DNA of 31,084 nucleotides. Origin: a virus. A model generated the notes under the pieces. It ran no database searches, was not told the DNA's origin, and saw only the letters and a list, made by a program, of their open reading frames with translations. A program made the translations under genes and the position numbers. Numbering within the stretch: the stretch's first letter is position 1; each line of letters opens with the position of its first letter. The stretch lies in the IMG/VR virus record IMGVR_UViG_3300027754_000306, positions 1 through 31,084 of that record, one strand, 5' to 3'. Of this stretch, positions 1-6,682 are shown piece after piece.

Positions 1-190
1 CTCTCGTAAAGACCCATCTATTACTTTGGACTCTATACAATGCCAGCCTTTAGCAATGACAGATGCCGATGCCTACAAAGTTATTAACGCTGATGTTCTT
101 GACCCTGTAACGCTGACCAAAAGTTATGCATCAGGTTCAATCACACGCACATTAACTATTCAAGGCATTAGCCACGACATTAGACCTGAT
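1..190. repeat. Left copy of the terminal direct repeat (contig circularisation overlap)
   Basis: Bases 1-190 match bases 30895-31084 throughout, apart from A at 63 versus G at 30957. The repeat lies inside one tail gene that is cut by both ends of the window. The simplest reading is that the sequence represents a circular or circularly permuted molecule of about 30,894 bp. The single difference changes Asp to Gly in the tail protein and looks like a population variant or a sequencing error. A genuine 190-bp terminal repeat of the virion DNA is less likely because the repeat sits in the middle of a coding region. Confidence 0.93.
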
Positions 191-295
191 ACATGGGATG
201 TTACATTTGAGTTGGCTGAACCTGTTGGTGGCGATGCCTTCGTTCTTGACTCAACTACTGCAGCGATACTTGATACCAATGTGCTGTCTTACTAA
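2..295 (+). CDS. Tail-tip/minor tail protein, C-terminal part (gene starts at 29951 across the junction)
   Basis: The reading frame is open from base 2 to the TAA at 293-295 and continues, through the terminal repeat, the gene that starts at 29951. Joined across the junction, the full gene would be 1,239 bases and encode 412 residues. This part carries about the last 97 residues, ending DTNVLSY, in a beta-rich stretch without recognisable catalytic motifs. It lies directly upstream of the first tail fibre, nine bases away, as expected for the tail-tip end of a siphovirus tail operon. A TTG at base 26 could be read as a start codon, but that would only be an artefact of the window edge. See the entry at 29951 for the N-terminal part and for functional reasoning. 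Confidence 0.85.
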   Translation, partial: SRKDPSITLDSIQCQPLAMTDADAYKVINADVLDPVTLTKSYASGSITRTLTIQGISHDIRPDTWDVTFELAEPVGGDAFVLDSTTAAILDTNVLSY

Positions 296-304
296 GGAAA
301 CAAC

Positions 305-1435
305 ATGGCTTATACAACCCTGAGTGTTGCATATATCAACGGAGATGTTTTCTCTGCAGGCGACATCAACAATACAAACACAGTTGCCAATGCTTTAAGC
401 AACGGCACAAATCAAGCACTCATTACAACCAAAGGCGACATACTGACAGGCAGCGCAACAGCAAACGCCTTAGCCAAAACTGCAGCAGGTTCAAACAACA
501 CAGTTCTTTATGCAAACAGCGCAGCATCAGGTGGCGTGTCATGGGGATTAGTAACATCAGCAATGATTACTGATGCCACTATTACAGGCACAGACATCGC
601 AGCAGGCACAATCACTTCTTCAAACATTACTGATGCCACTATTACAGGCACGGACATCGCAGCAAGCACAGTTACATCAAGCAACATTGCGGATGACACA
701 ATCGTTAATGCTGACATTAACTCTGCTGCAGCAATTGCACTAAGCAAACTTGCAACGACAGGCACAATGACAGCAACAACTTTTAGTGGCAGCGGTGCAT
801 CATTGACCAGCATCCCTAACAGCGCAACAACAGCAACATCAGCCAACACAGGTTCAGCAATCGTTGCCCGTGATGGTAGTGGTGAGTTTGCTGCAACCTT
901 TGCATCGTTTGCAGGTAGAAGCATTGGTGGTCTTGAATATGCACCAGCAATTACTTGTGGTGCTGCACCTACTACAAGTTCAACGGGTGTCTTGCGTGTT
1001 GGCAACTACACAAGCGGTTCAACTTGCATTACAACAAACAGCACAACAGGTGGAACGGTTTATCACATGGCGTTTCATTCAAGTGGAACTGTTGTAGGTG
1101 GCATCTCATCTTCTGGTGGCACAACCTCTTTCAATACTTCATCTGATTATCGGCTAAAAGAAAATGTTGTGCCTCTTAGCAATGCGCTGGCGCAAATTGA
1201 TTTGTTGCGACCAAAACAATACAACTTCATTATTGAACCTGATAAAACGCATCACGGTTTCATTGCTCACGAACTCGCAGAAATAGTGCCGTATGCAGTG
1301 ACAGGTGAAAAAGATGCACTAGATAATGAAGGCAACATACGCCCACAGCAAGTTGATTACTCAAAACTTACAGGCTTGCTTGTTGGTGCAGTTCAAGAGT
1401 TGTCTGCCCGTGTTAAAGAATTGGAGAACAACTGA
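305..1435 (+). CDS. Tail fibre/spike with C-terminal peptidase S74 intramolecular chaperone
   Basis: This 376-residue protein is built like a trimeric tail fibre. An AGGAAA ribosome site precedes the ATG. Residues 1-90 are Ala/Thr/Asn-rich. About residues 88-147 hold three 20-residue repeats rich in Ile, Thr, Asp and Ala, of the kind seen in beta-helical or triple-beta shafts. The C-terminal 97 residues from SSDYRLKEN match the peptidase S74 (endosialidase-type) chaperone domain: SDxRLKEN, then LRPKQYNF, GFIAHELAEIVP, a VDYSKL block and a final amphipathic LVGAVQELSARVKELE coiled coil. In this family the domain trimerises the fibre and then cuts itself off before the Ser, here Ser280. It is followed by a second virion protein overlapping at TGATG. 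The receptor is unknown; host binding is inferred from the architecture. Confidence 0.88.
   Translation: MAYTTLSVAYINGDVFSAGDINNTNTVANALSNGTNQALITTKGDILTGSATANALAKTAAGSNNTVLYANSAASGGVSWGLVTSAMITDATITGTDIAAGTITSSNITDATITGTDIAASTVTSSNIADDTIVNADINSAAAIALSKLATTGTMTATTFSGSGASLTSIPNSATTATSANTGSAIVARDGSGEFAATFASFAGRSIGGLEYAPAITCGAAPTTSSTGVLRVGNYTSGSTCITTNSTTGGTVYHMAFHSSGTVVGGISSSGGTTSFNTSSDYRLKENVVPLSNALAQIDLLRPKQYNFIIEPDKTHHGFIAHELAEIVPYAVTGEKDALDNEGNIRPQQVDYSKLTGLLVGAVQELSARVKELENN
566..685 (+). repeat. 60-base tandem repeat inside the first tail fibre gene
   Basis: Two consecutive 60-base units start at 566 and 626 and differ at a handful of positions. A third, diverged unit follows from 686. 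Each encodes 20 residues with the pattern ITDATITGTDIAA then G/S-T-I/V-TSSN; the third reads IADDTIVNADI. The period is a whole number of codons, so unit gain or loss would lengthen or shorten the fibre shaft without a frameshift. Confidence 0.85.
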
Positions 1436-1914
1436 TGGCAATTAACCCAAACACGGATTTCTCTGCTGGCGCAGTTCTGACTAGCGCACAACAAAATCGT
1501 TTTCCTCGTGGCGTAATGGCTTACGCCGTTTCAACTACTAACTACACTTTGACAACTTCAACAGCAATAGCAACAGGCATGACAGTGACATGGACTGCCG
1601 TTGCCAACCGTTACTATCGGATTAGTTATTATGAACCGTTAGTAGAAACTTCAACGGTAAGCGCCTCATATACTGCGTTATCACTAAGACCAACTAATGC
1701 TGCTGGCACATTAAATCAACAAGGCATTTTAACAACTGTTGCTGCCGTAAAAAATACTGGCTCATTAAATGTGTCAGTAATTTACAACACTACAGCAGGT
1801 TCAAAAACTTTTGTTGGTTGTGCTATTACAACAAGTATTACAGGAGTGCCGATCTTAGGCAGAAGTGTTTTTAATCCGTCGTATCTTTTAGTTGAGGACA
1901 TCGGACCTTTCTAA
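1435..1914 (+). CDS. Small beta-rich virion protein next to the tail fibres
   Basis: This 159-residue protein has no catalytic motif that I recognise. It starts MAINPNTDFSAGAVLTSAQQN, resembling the AG-x-LT-xAxxN opening common in short phage tail or appendage proteins, and continues with alternating Thr/Ser/Val-rich strands. Its ATG overlaps the previous stop as TGATG, and its TAA overlaps the next ATG as TAATG, so translation is probably coupled through the fibre operon. Its position between two S74 fibres suggests a tail appendage or fibre-associated role. That role is inferred from context only. Confidence 0.75.
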   Translation: MAINPNTDFSAGAVLTSAQQNRFPRGVMAYAVSTTNYTLTTSTAIATGMTVTWTAVANRYYRISYYEPLVETSTVSASYTALSLRPTNAAGTLNQQGILTTVAAVKNTGSLNVSVIYNTTAGSKTFVGCAITTSITGVPILGRSVFNPSYLLVEDIGPF

Positions 1915-1976
1915 TGAAAACGCTTTTGCTTGTTGCTGCTTTGGCTGTTGCTCTCATGGTGTTGGTTACTGCATGA
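1914..1976 (+). CDS. 20-residue hydrophobic micropeptide between the two fibre genes
   Basis: The ORF reads MKTLLLVAALAVALMVLVTA and stops. Its ATG overlaps the preceding stop as TAATG (1912-1916). Its TGA overlaps the next in-frame start as ATGA (1973-1976). A Lys near the N-terminus followed by about 17 hydrophobic residues would form a single transmembrane helix or a minimal signal peptide. The precise coupling on both sides argues for real translation: the ribosome would otherwise need to cross 58 bases between two virion genes with no obvious ribosome site for the second. It could be a membrane micropeptide, or mainly a coupling device for the second fibre. It has no recognisable homologue family. 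Confidence 0.55.
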   Translation: MKTLLLVAALAVALMVLVTA

Positions 1977-3112
1977 CATCTAACACAGCGTTTGGTGTTA
2001 GCACGCCTGTTAATTCAAGATCAATCAACAACGCTTTTGATGCCGTGTTGAACAATGGTTATGACTTCAGCAAGATTGTTGTAACAGGAGACATTACCGC
2101 TAGTACAGGTACTTTAATTTCATTGACTGTTACTGGTGATCTAACAGTAGATACCAATACTTTGAAAATTGACTCAACCAACAATGCTGTAGGTATCAAT
2201 GGTGCTGCTATTGCTAGTTATGGACTTCGTATTGCTAGTACGGGTGCTGGTACTGGCGCAACGGGCGCAGCATTATTGTTGAACGGAACCGTTGTTTCAA
2301 CAATGCTCAACTATCGTGGTGTTTTTCAAGCACCTATTTATCCAGCGTCAATGACAGCAAGCACTTTATATGAGTTTCTTGCTACTGTGGGAGTAGTACC
2401 TACCACTTCCTCTATTGGTACTGTTGTAGGTTTTCGTGCCGAGAACACGCTTAGTGCGCCCACTACTGGTGGTACTGCCGTTGTTACCAATGCTTACGGT
2501 TTCCAAGGTGTTATTGCAAGTGCTACCAACCGTTACAACCTATATATGTCAGGTACCGCCCAAAACTATTTGGCAGGAAACACAGGTATCGCCACAGCAA
2601 CACCTTCTTATCCTTTAGATGTCAATGGAACTACTAGAACTGTTACTGCAATAGTTACAGGCAATGGCATCTCCTACACTGGTTGCACTATTGGTGGCGG
2701 TACTGCAAATGATATGGGTTTGCGTTGGGACTCTGCTTCTTCTAGCATTATTGGAACTGTAGATAACTCTGTTTCAGCGGTTTTGGGTACTGTCTCTGAT
2801 AGGCGTTTCAAGACAAACATTGAAACTTTACAAAACGGATTATCAACAGTAAAACAATTGCGACCTGTTACTTACAGCCCGTTAGATGTTATTGGCTTTG
2901 ATCAAAACAACGAAATTATTATTGGCGATAAACCACCTGATAAAACTCTTGAAGGTTTTATTGCTGATGAAGTAGAACAGGTCGCCCCTTGGCTTGTGCA
3001 AGGCGGTGAGAACGGTGGTTATCAAAGCGTGAACTATGCGTTGATAACACCCATGCTAGTAAGGGCAGTACAAGAACTTGAACAAAGATTAACAGAATTG
3101 GAAGCAGCATGA
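1973..3112 (+). CDS. Second tail fibre with C-terminal peptidase S74 intramolecular chaperone
   Basis: Read from the ATG at 1973 the protein has 379 residues and begins MTSNTAFGVSTPVNSRSINN. A longer frame back to a TTG at 1892 would add a Cys-rich stretch overlapping the micropeptide and is unlikely to be the true start. The shaft is Gly/Thr/Ala-rich, with VVTGDITASTGTLISLTVTG resembling repeats that precede S74 domains. The chaperone domain starts at Ser275 (VSDRRFKTN), followed by LRPVTYSP, an insert, GFIADEVEQVAPWLV, VNYALITPML and a terminal coiled coil VRAVQELEQRLTELE. Self-cleavage before Ser275 is predicted from the family. The two fibres share the chaperone type but not the shaft, suggesting two receptor-binding specificities or a shaft built from two fibres. 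Confidence 0.85.
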   Translation: MTSNTAFGVSTPVNSRSINNAFDAVLNNGYDFSKIVVTGDITASTGTLISLTVTGDLTVDTNTLKIDSTNNAVGINGAAIASYGLRIASTGAGTGATGAALLLNGTVVSTMLNYRGVFQAPIYPASMTASTLYEFLATVGVVPTTSSIGTVVGFRAENTLSAPTTGGTAVVTNAYGFQGVIASATNRYNLYMSGTAQNYLAGNTGIATATPSYPLDVNGTTRTVTAIVTGNGISYTGCTIGGGTANDMGLRWDSASSSIIGTVDNSVSAVLGTVSDRRFKTNIETLQNGLSTVKQLRPVTYSPLDVIGFDQNNEIIIGDKPPDKTLEGFIADEVEQVAPWLVQGGENGGYQSVNYALITPMLVRAVQELEQRLTELEAA

Positions 3113-3267
3113 ACGAAGCACAAGTAGATGCCAATGAAGTTATTGAAGAATTGCTCAATCAACTTAAACAAGCCAACCTACAACTGGCAATTGCAAGATC
3201 AGTTATCAACAAGTTAAATGCAGCGACCACACAAGGGGATGCTGCACCATCAAATCTCGTTGGCTGA
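3109..3267 (+). CDS. 52-residue helical protein in the tail operon
   Basis: The ATG overlaps the fibre stop as ATGA. The product is 52 residues with a likely amphipathic helix, roughly residues 8-38 (VIEELLNQLKQANLQLAIA and onward), followed by an Ala/Gln-rich tail. Such a helix could self-associate or bind a partner coiled coil, for example the C-terminal helices released from the S74 fibres, but this is speculation. It has no Cys and no membrane segment. The stop at 3265-3267 overlaps a CTG in the frame of the next gene. Function unknown. Confidence 0.65.
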   Translation: MNEAQVDANEVIEELLNQLKQANLQLAIARSVINKLNAATTQGDAAPSNLVG

Positions 3268-4538
3268 TCTTCACGCCTGTTGCTTTCCTAGCGTTGTTTA
3301 CTACAGCGCATGCAGAAGCAAACCCAATCATTACTCAACCAACAGATTTCTGGTTTGAGTACACAGAGCCAACACACTTTCTGGCACTAACTTTCCAATC
3401 TGGCGAACTGCCAAGTGACCCTCAACTATGGCTTTACAACGCCACCACAGAAGAACTTATTATTTCAGTTGATGACTTTCTAGGGTTGCAGTCACGCATT
3501 GAAATAGATTTGCCTGCTGGTTCTTACCGTCTTAGGGCTAGTACTTGTTGTGGTGAACCTGATGTGTGGCGTGATGGTGTTGTTTGGAACATCCAATATG
3601 AGTTATCTTTCACAGGGGAACAGTCTTTGCCTACCACCTCTGTTGCGTTATCAACGACCACAACCAGTTCCACCACCACAACAACGACGACAACGGAAGT
3701 TCCCACAACAACCACAACAGAACCTCAGACAACCACAACAGAGCCGTTACCTCAAGCCACAACAACACAACCACTGATAGTGATATCAACCACCACGCCA
3801 GAAACTTCTTCATCAACTTCATTACCACATTCAACCACATCATGGGACATGCCAACAACATCCATAGTTATAACGACGACGAGTACTACTATTGTTCCAG
3901 AAACGATTGCGCCTGCAACGACAGAGGTAACGACATCGCCCCCACAAACAGTATCTTTGACGACGACGAGCACGCCAACGCCTACCAGCGTGCCATTGCC
4001 CACGCTTGGAACAACGCTGCCAACGACCTCATCAACCACATCAACAACAGATGTGCCTGCGAGTCTTGTACCAACAACAGTTCCATCAGCAGAGATACTT
4101 GATAACTCTGTTGGTGACACATTGAGTGATGAAGAGTTTGCATCAGTATTAGATGAGTTGATAACTGGTGATCTGACAACAGAACAAATCACAGAAGTAG
4201 TAACCCAACTCTTAGAGACAGACATCACTTCAGATCAAGCAACACAACTGGCAACCAATCCAGACATCATCGCAACACTTGATGGCGACGCAGCAGAGCA
4301 AATCTTTGAAGCACTCAACATCTCAGAGATAACACCAGAAGAAGCAGCAGCCATCGTTGAGGCAGTGCAAGAAGCATCTGATGAAGTGCGTGCAGCGTTT
4401 GAAGAGTCTGTAGATGTCTTTGGTGGGCAGGTTGATACTTATGTGCCGATTGGTTCTAGCGTGCCTGTAAAGACTCGCAGAGTGCTGATCGCTGCTGCTG
4501 TGGCTGCTGCCCCTGCTATGCGCAGACGCAGTATCTAG
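3264..4538 (+). CDS. Secreted Thr-rich surface protein with N-terminal beta domain and C-terminal helical domain
   Basis: The first standard start is TTG at 3294. However, the frame is open upstream, and reading from about 3249 gives K-S-R-W followed by LIFTPVAFLALFTTAHA-E, a textbook signal peptide with an AHA cleavage site. I place the start at a CTG (3264) that overlaps the previous stop as CTGA; ATC at 3249 is an alternative, and neither is proven. Counting from the TTG, residues 11-107 form a beta-sandwich-like domain with two adjacent Cys (STCCGEPD), residues about 112-262 are a Thr/Ser/Pro linker, and residues 270-385 are helical repeats with acidic patches (TTEQITEVV, TSDQATQLA, TPEEAAAIV). 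The end has a short hydrophobic stretch and RRRS, like a membrane anchor. The architecture resembles actinobacterial cell-surface proteins rather than a virion part. A host-modifying, adhesin or superinfection-related role is possible but unproven. Confidence 0.7.
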   Translation: MIFTPVAFLALFTTAHAEANPIITQPTDFWFEYTEPTHFLALTFQSGELPSDPQLWLYNATTEELIISVDDFLGLQSRIEIDLPAGSYRLRASTCCGEPDVWRDGVVWNIQYELSFTGEQSLPTTSVALSTTTTSSTTTTTTTTEVPTTTTTEPQTTTTEPLPQATTTQPLIVISTTTPETSSSTSLPHSTTSWDMPTTSIVITTTSTTIVPETIAPATTEVTTSPPQTVSLTTTSTPTPTSVPLPTLGTTLPTTSSTTSTTDVPASLVPTTVPSAEILDNSVGDTLSDEEFASVLDELITGDLTTEQITEVVTQLLETDITSDQATQLATNPDIIATLDGDAAEQIFEALNISEITPEEAAAIVEAVQEASDEVRAAFEESVDVFGGQVDTYVPIGSSVPVKTRRVLIAAAVAAAPAMRRRSI

Positions 4539-4544
4539 CCTAAC

Positions 4545-4625
4545 AAAAGCCCTGCTAGATCACATATTTTAGAAATGTTGTTGCAGTGCTTGCTTCTGGC
4601 TATCAGGTCTGCTTATACTTATCTC
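4545..4625 (+). promoter_or_regulatory. Repeated leaderless promoter cassette, copy A
   Basis: An upstream box GCCCTGCTAGATCACATATT begins at 4549. A TTGCTT (4590-4595) and TATACT (4614-4619) follow with an 18-base spacer, and exactly six bases separate TATACT from the ATG at 4626. Initiation about seven bases after the -10 hexamer would fall on the A of the ATG, giving a leaderless mRNA. The copy lies just after the surface-protein stop and probably starts the accessory operon 4626-5527. Four other clear copies occur upstream of 13561, 14728, 15810 and 16416. Confidence 0.8.
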
Positions 4626-4880
4626 ATGGAAAACAACACAACAATCACAATTAACAAATCAAAAAAGTACAACTCAACAATTACCACAACTCAAATTGAA
4701 ACAACTGAAATCAGAGGCTTTAATTTTTCAAAAGTGGTTCACGATTTCAGAGTGCAGAGATACGACGCACTTCATTTTGATGCTGGTTCAACCGAAGAAT
4801 ACTTTTGGGCATCAAACGAGATGAACCAGATTGTTGGGATTACAAAATTGGAATACGCTCAATTGATTGCAGGTGAGTGA
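4626..4880 (+). CDS. 84-residue accessory protein, MENN family start
   Basis: The product starts MENNTTITINKSKKYNSTI and has a polar Thr/Asn-rich N-terminus followed by a mixed segment (FRVQRYDALHFDAGS, FWASNEMNQIVGITKLEYAQ). I recognise no family. The frame extends upstream to an ATG at 4575, but that region is the promoter, and TATACT sits six bases before the ATG at 4626. There is no Shine-Dalgarno-like sequence, consistent with leaderless translation. Its first codons resemble those of the genes at 13561, 14728, 15810 and 16416, all behind the same promoter cassette. It is followed by the junction TGAGATGA into the next gene. Confidence 0.75.
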   Translation: MENNTTITINKSKKYNSTITTTQIETTEIRGFNFSKVVHDFRVQRYDALHFDAGSTEEYFWASNEMNQIVGITKLEYAQLIAGE

Positions 4881-4881
4881 G

Positions 4882-5235
4882 ATGAACCCTTGCCAAGAAG
4901 TTGCAGAACGACGCAACCAGCACATCACCATTTTTATTCCTGCAACTCTTGAGCGTGCAGGCATCAAATCTGAAACATTCACAAAAGTTCTGTTGAAGAT
5001 CACTGATGGTCGCACAAGCAATCTGGATGACATGACAGCACAGGAAGTTGCTAAGGCTCTTGATGAAGCGTGCAAGCGTGAAGATGCCAAGACAGCCAAG
5101 GTGAAGCGTGAAGCGTTGAAGGCTGATGGCAAGTGCTTGCGTTGTGGTGGTGCTGGTCAGGCTGACCAGTGGGCTGCAACTGGCTTTACTTGCTACGCCT
5201 GCAACGGCACAGGCAGGCAATCAAATGAACAATAG
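4882..5235 (+). CDS. 117-residue protein with C-terminal DnaJ-type double zinc finger
   Basis: I choose the ATG at 4882, one base after the previous TGA, over the in-frame TTG at 4867. The N-terminal 60 residues include a mixed helix/strand segment (TIFIPATLERAGIKSETF). The middle is a basic, helical Lys/Ala-rich segment, and the C-terminus has two CxxCxGxG motifs (CLRCGGAG and CYACNGTG) separated by about 11 residues. That is the pattern of one DnaJ-like or rubredoxin-like zinc site. Zinc-dependent protein or nucleic-acid binding is inferred. Its last 11 bases overlap the next gene. The function is otherwise unknown; co-transcription from copy A is likely. Confidence 0.75.
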   Translation: MNPCQEVAERRNQHITIFIPATLERAGIKSETFTKVLLKITDGRTSNLDDMTAQEVAKALDEACKREDAKTAKVKREALKADGKCLRCGGAGQADQWAATGFTCYACNGTGRQSNEQ

Positions 5236-5527
5236 AACCATCGTTGATACTTTTGGTTTGTGGAATGAGCGTTACGAGCACAACTCAAACAAGGCATACA
5301 GCCAAGGTCTAACACCATGCTGCATGTGCGGTAAAGGCGTAAAAGAAAACAGTGGTTTCAATGTATGGGTTGTGCTTGGCGGTTCAGGCTTGTTGCATGT
5401 AGATGAGTGGGATGCTCAATCACAAAAACAAAATGATGCAGGTGACATGGGCAGTTGGTTAGTTGGTCCAGAATGTGGCAAAAGTATTCCTGCCGATTAC
5501 AAGACAGCAAACGCAATACTTAAATAA
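5225..5527 (+). CDS. 100-residue putative zinc-binding protein, paralogue of the 14728 gene
   Basis: The start is placed at the ATG at 5225 (MNNRTIVDTFGLWNERYEHN), overlapping the previous gene by 11 bases. A longer frame from 5126 lies inside the neighbour and is rejected. A CCMCGKGV motif around residues 32-38 and a later PECGKSIP motif give a likely Cys cluster. Between them lies a Trp-containing segment, and near the end are GSWLVGPECGKSIPADYK and a helical tail. The gene at 14728 has the same order: CHLCGRLI, then a WW segment, then GWFPIGASCAKQIPSTHK. Both are linked to the repeated promoter cassette, so they look like products of duplication. Function unknown. Confidence 0.75.
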   Translation: MNNRTIVDTFGLWNERYEHNSNKAYSQGLTPCCMCGKGVKENSGFNVWVVLGGSGLLHVDEWDAQSQKQNDAGDMGSWLVGPECGKSIPADYKTANAILK

Positions 5528-5552
5528 GTACTTAATAAAAACTTATTAAAAC

Positions 5553-5587
5553 AAAGAACCGTTGGAGTTTTACTTCAACGGTTCTTT
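5553..5587 (+). terminator. Strong hairpin between accessory operon and lysis cassette
   Basis: AAAGAACCGTTG (5553-5564) pairs perfectly with CAACGGTTCTTT (5576-5587). The inner bases GAG/CTT can extend the stem, leaving a five-base TTTTA loop. The following bases are T-rich only in part (CATTTCTC). It sits right after the 5527 stop in a 105-base gap that has no gene, so it probably ends transcription from promoter copy A. An A/T-rich stretch just before it (5525-5550) contains a second imperfect inverted repeat, AATAAGT/ACTTATT. Confidence 0.75.
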
Positions 5588-5632
5588 CATTTCTCAATGT
5601 TGGCGTGATACATCGTTTGCAAGAATGGAACA

Positions 5633-5806
5633 ATGAAACGCCTTCTTGAAGATATAACTGCTTTGGCGTGGACACTCGCAGGCACAGGCTTAGTTCTCAT
5701 CACGCTCACAGGCAGCACACGCAAACTTGGAATGATCATTGCAGGCATCGGCTTGGCAATCAACCTTGTTGGCTTGCTTGCAAAGATGGGCAAGGACAAC
5801 CAATGA
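5633..5806 (+). CDS. Small holin-like membrane protein (57 aa)
   Basis: The product starts MKRLLEDITALAWTLAGTG and has two predicted membrane segments, about residues 9-26 and 33-50, joined by a short basic hinge (GSTRKLG) and ending KMGKDNQ. This is the size and topology of small phage holins or holin-like partners. Its TGA overlaps the next ATG as ATGA, and the next gene is also a small two-helix membrane protein, followed by the endolysin. The pair may be a holin/antiholin or two-component holin; which one forms the pore cannot be told from sequence. No strong Shine-Dalgarno site is visible. Confidence 0.75.
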   Translation: MKRLLEDITALAWTLAGTGLVLITLTGSTRKLGMIIAGIGLAINLVGLLAKMGKDNQ

Positions 5807-6033
5807 AAACAATTGTGCTGAGAGTTTCTGCAGTCTTTGCTTATTCATCTATGTCCATCATTGGTGGTGCATCTGTACTTGGTGGCATCCCTGTTTGGAA
5901 AAGCGCAGTTCTGGCAGGCATCGTTGCTGTTGCTCAGGTCGTTGAGAAACTGGCTAGAGCGTATGCAGACGATGGCAGGATTTCAAAACTAGAACTTAAT
6001 GAAGCCTTTGGCACAACAAAGAAAGTTGATTAA
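5803..6033 (+). CDS. Holin-like membrane protein (76 aa)
   Basis: I start the gene at the ATG at 5803 (MKTIVLRVSAVFAYSSMSII), which overlaps the previous stop as ATGA; the frame is open back to 5668, but that is inside the previous gene. Two hydrophobic segments (about residues 6-27 and 33-49) are followed by an amphipathic C-terminus, KLARAYADDGRISKLELNEAFG. The DDG-x-I-x-x-x-E-L-N-x-A-F ending is common in actinophage holins next to endolysins. It should form or regulate the inner-membrane lesion that lets the endolysin reach the cell wall. The next start is one base after its stop. Confidence 0.75.
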   Translation: MKTIVLRVSAVFAYSSMSIIGGASVLGGIPVWKSAVLAGIVAVAQVVEKLARAYADDGRISKLELNEAFGTTKKVD

Positions 6034-6034
6034 A

Positions 6035-6502
6035 ATGAGCGTTAGACCATACACAGGGAACAAAGACGCAGTGCACGCAGCAAAGCGTGAAGGCACAAAA
6101 GCATTTGTTGATTACTGCTGCTACTTATTCGGCGTAAAGAACATTGGCATCTTCAATGATCGCAACATGGTTGGCACAACACCAGCAAAGAAATCTGTGC
6201 ATGCAACATGGCGTGCAACCGATCTGCAAGGCACTGCAGAGCAACGCATCAAGTTAATCACCTTCTTGTTTGATCATCGTGACGCATTAGGTATTGAAGA
6301 GATACACGATTACGCAGGCAGTTACAAAGTGAACCCACTTGGTTGGGGTGCTGGTTACCGTTGTGATCGTGATGCTTGGCGAGTGTACGACAAGAACACG
6401 ATTGGTTCAAAGGGTGCTAATTGGGTGCATGTAGAAATCTCGCCTTCAATGGCTGATGATGTAAACGCTGTCCACGCAGCCTTCAAAACAATCTTTGGCT
6501 GA
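6035..6502 (+). CDS. Endolysin, M15/VanY-like zinc peptidase
   Basis: Starting at the ATG at 6035 the protein has 155 residues. The motif SVHATWRATDL (His56, Asp63) matches the S-x-H-x(6)-D metal-binding signature of the M15/LAS peptidases, and WVHVEIS near the end (His132, Glu134) matches the final H-x-E/H metal site. The family cleaves peptide bonds in peptidoglycan stem peptides or cross-bridges. A GAGYRCDRDAWRVYDKN segment lies between. There is no signal peptide, in line with holin-dependent release, and no separate cell-wall-binding domain. The gene sits between holin-like genes, which supports a lysis role. An in-frame ATG at 5999 would overlap the holin and is less likely. Confidence 0.82.
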   Translation: MSVRPYTGNKDAVHAAKREGTKAFVDYCCYLFGVKNIGIFNDRNMVGTTPAKKSVHATWRATDLQGTAEQRIKLITFLFDHRDALGIEEIHDYAGSYKVNPLGWGAGYRCDRDAWRVYDKNTIGSKGANWVHVEISPSMADDVNAVHAAFKTIFG

Positions 6503-6678
6503 TGAGCGAGGGAATTATAGTCGCTGTGATTAGCACAGTTGGCATTGTGCTGGCTTCACTTATTCAAGTTTTGCGTAAAGAAAACAAGACTGATCATGCT
6601 GCTGTTGTGCAAGGCATGAAGCGCATTGAAACAAAGATTGATGGGCACATTGGCGATCACGCCAGAGGCGACCTTTAG
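6502..6678 (+). CDS. Small membrane protein of the lysis cassette (58 aa)
   Basis: The ATG overlaps the endolysin stop as TGATG. The product has one N-terminal membrane helix (GIIVAVISTVGIVLASLIQVL, residues about 4-24), a basic hinge, and a helical tail with spaced hydrophobic residues (VVQGMKRIETKIDGHI). This layout recalls small membrane-anchored coiled-coil proteins encoded by phage lysis cassettes, such as haemolysin XhlA-like or actinophage DUF2746-like proteins. It may be an additional holin component or help disrupt the envelope. The family assignment is tentative. Confidence 0.7.
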   Translation: MSEGIIVAVISTVGIVLASLIQVLRKENKTDHAAVVQGMKRIETKIDGHIGDHARGDL

Positions 6679-6682
6679 TCAT

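Noticed and set aside
508-1005. Long open frame on the minus strand (165 codons) inside the first fibre gene
   Set aside because: It is antisense to a well-supported fibre gene. Its apparent Val/Ala-rich protein is what the complement of Thr/Ala-rich repeats would give. No ribosome site or neighbours on that strand.
3109-3300. Programmed -1 frameshift joining the 52-residue protein to the surface protein
   Set aside because: The frames would permit it, but no X XXY YYZ heptamer is present (around CAAGGGGAT the bases do not fit), and the signal peptide would end up internal.
3752-4228. Minus-strand frame of 158 codons opposite the Thr-rich linker
   Set aside because: The complement of ACA/ACC repeats gives Val/Gly-rich strings. 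The plus-strand protein has a signal peptide and folded domains, so this is a shadow.
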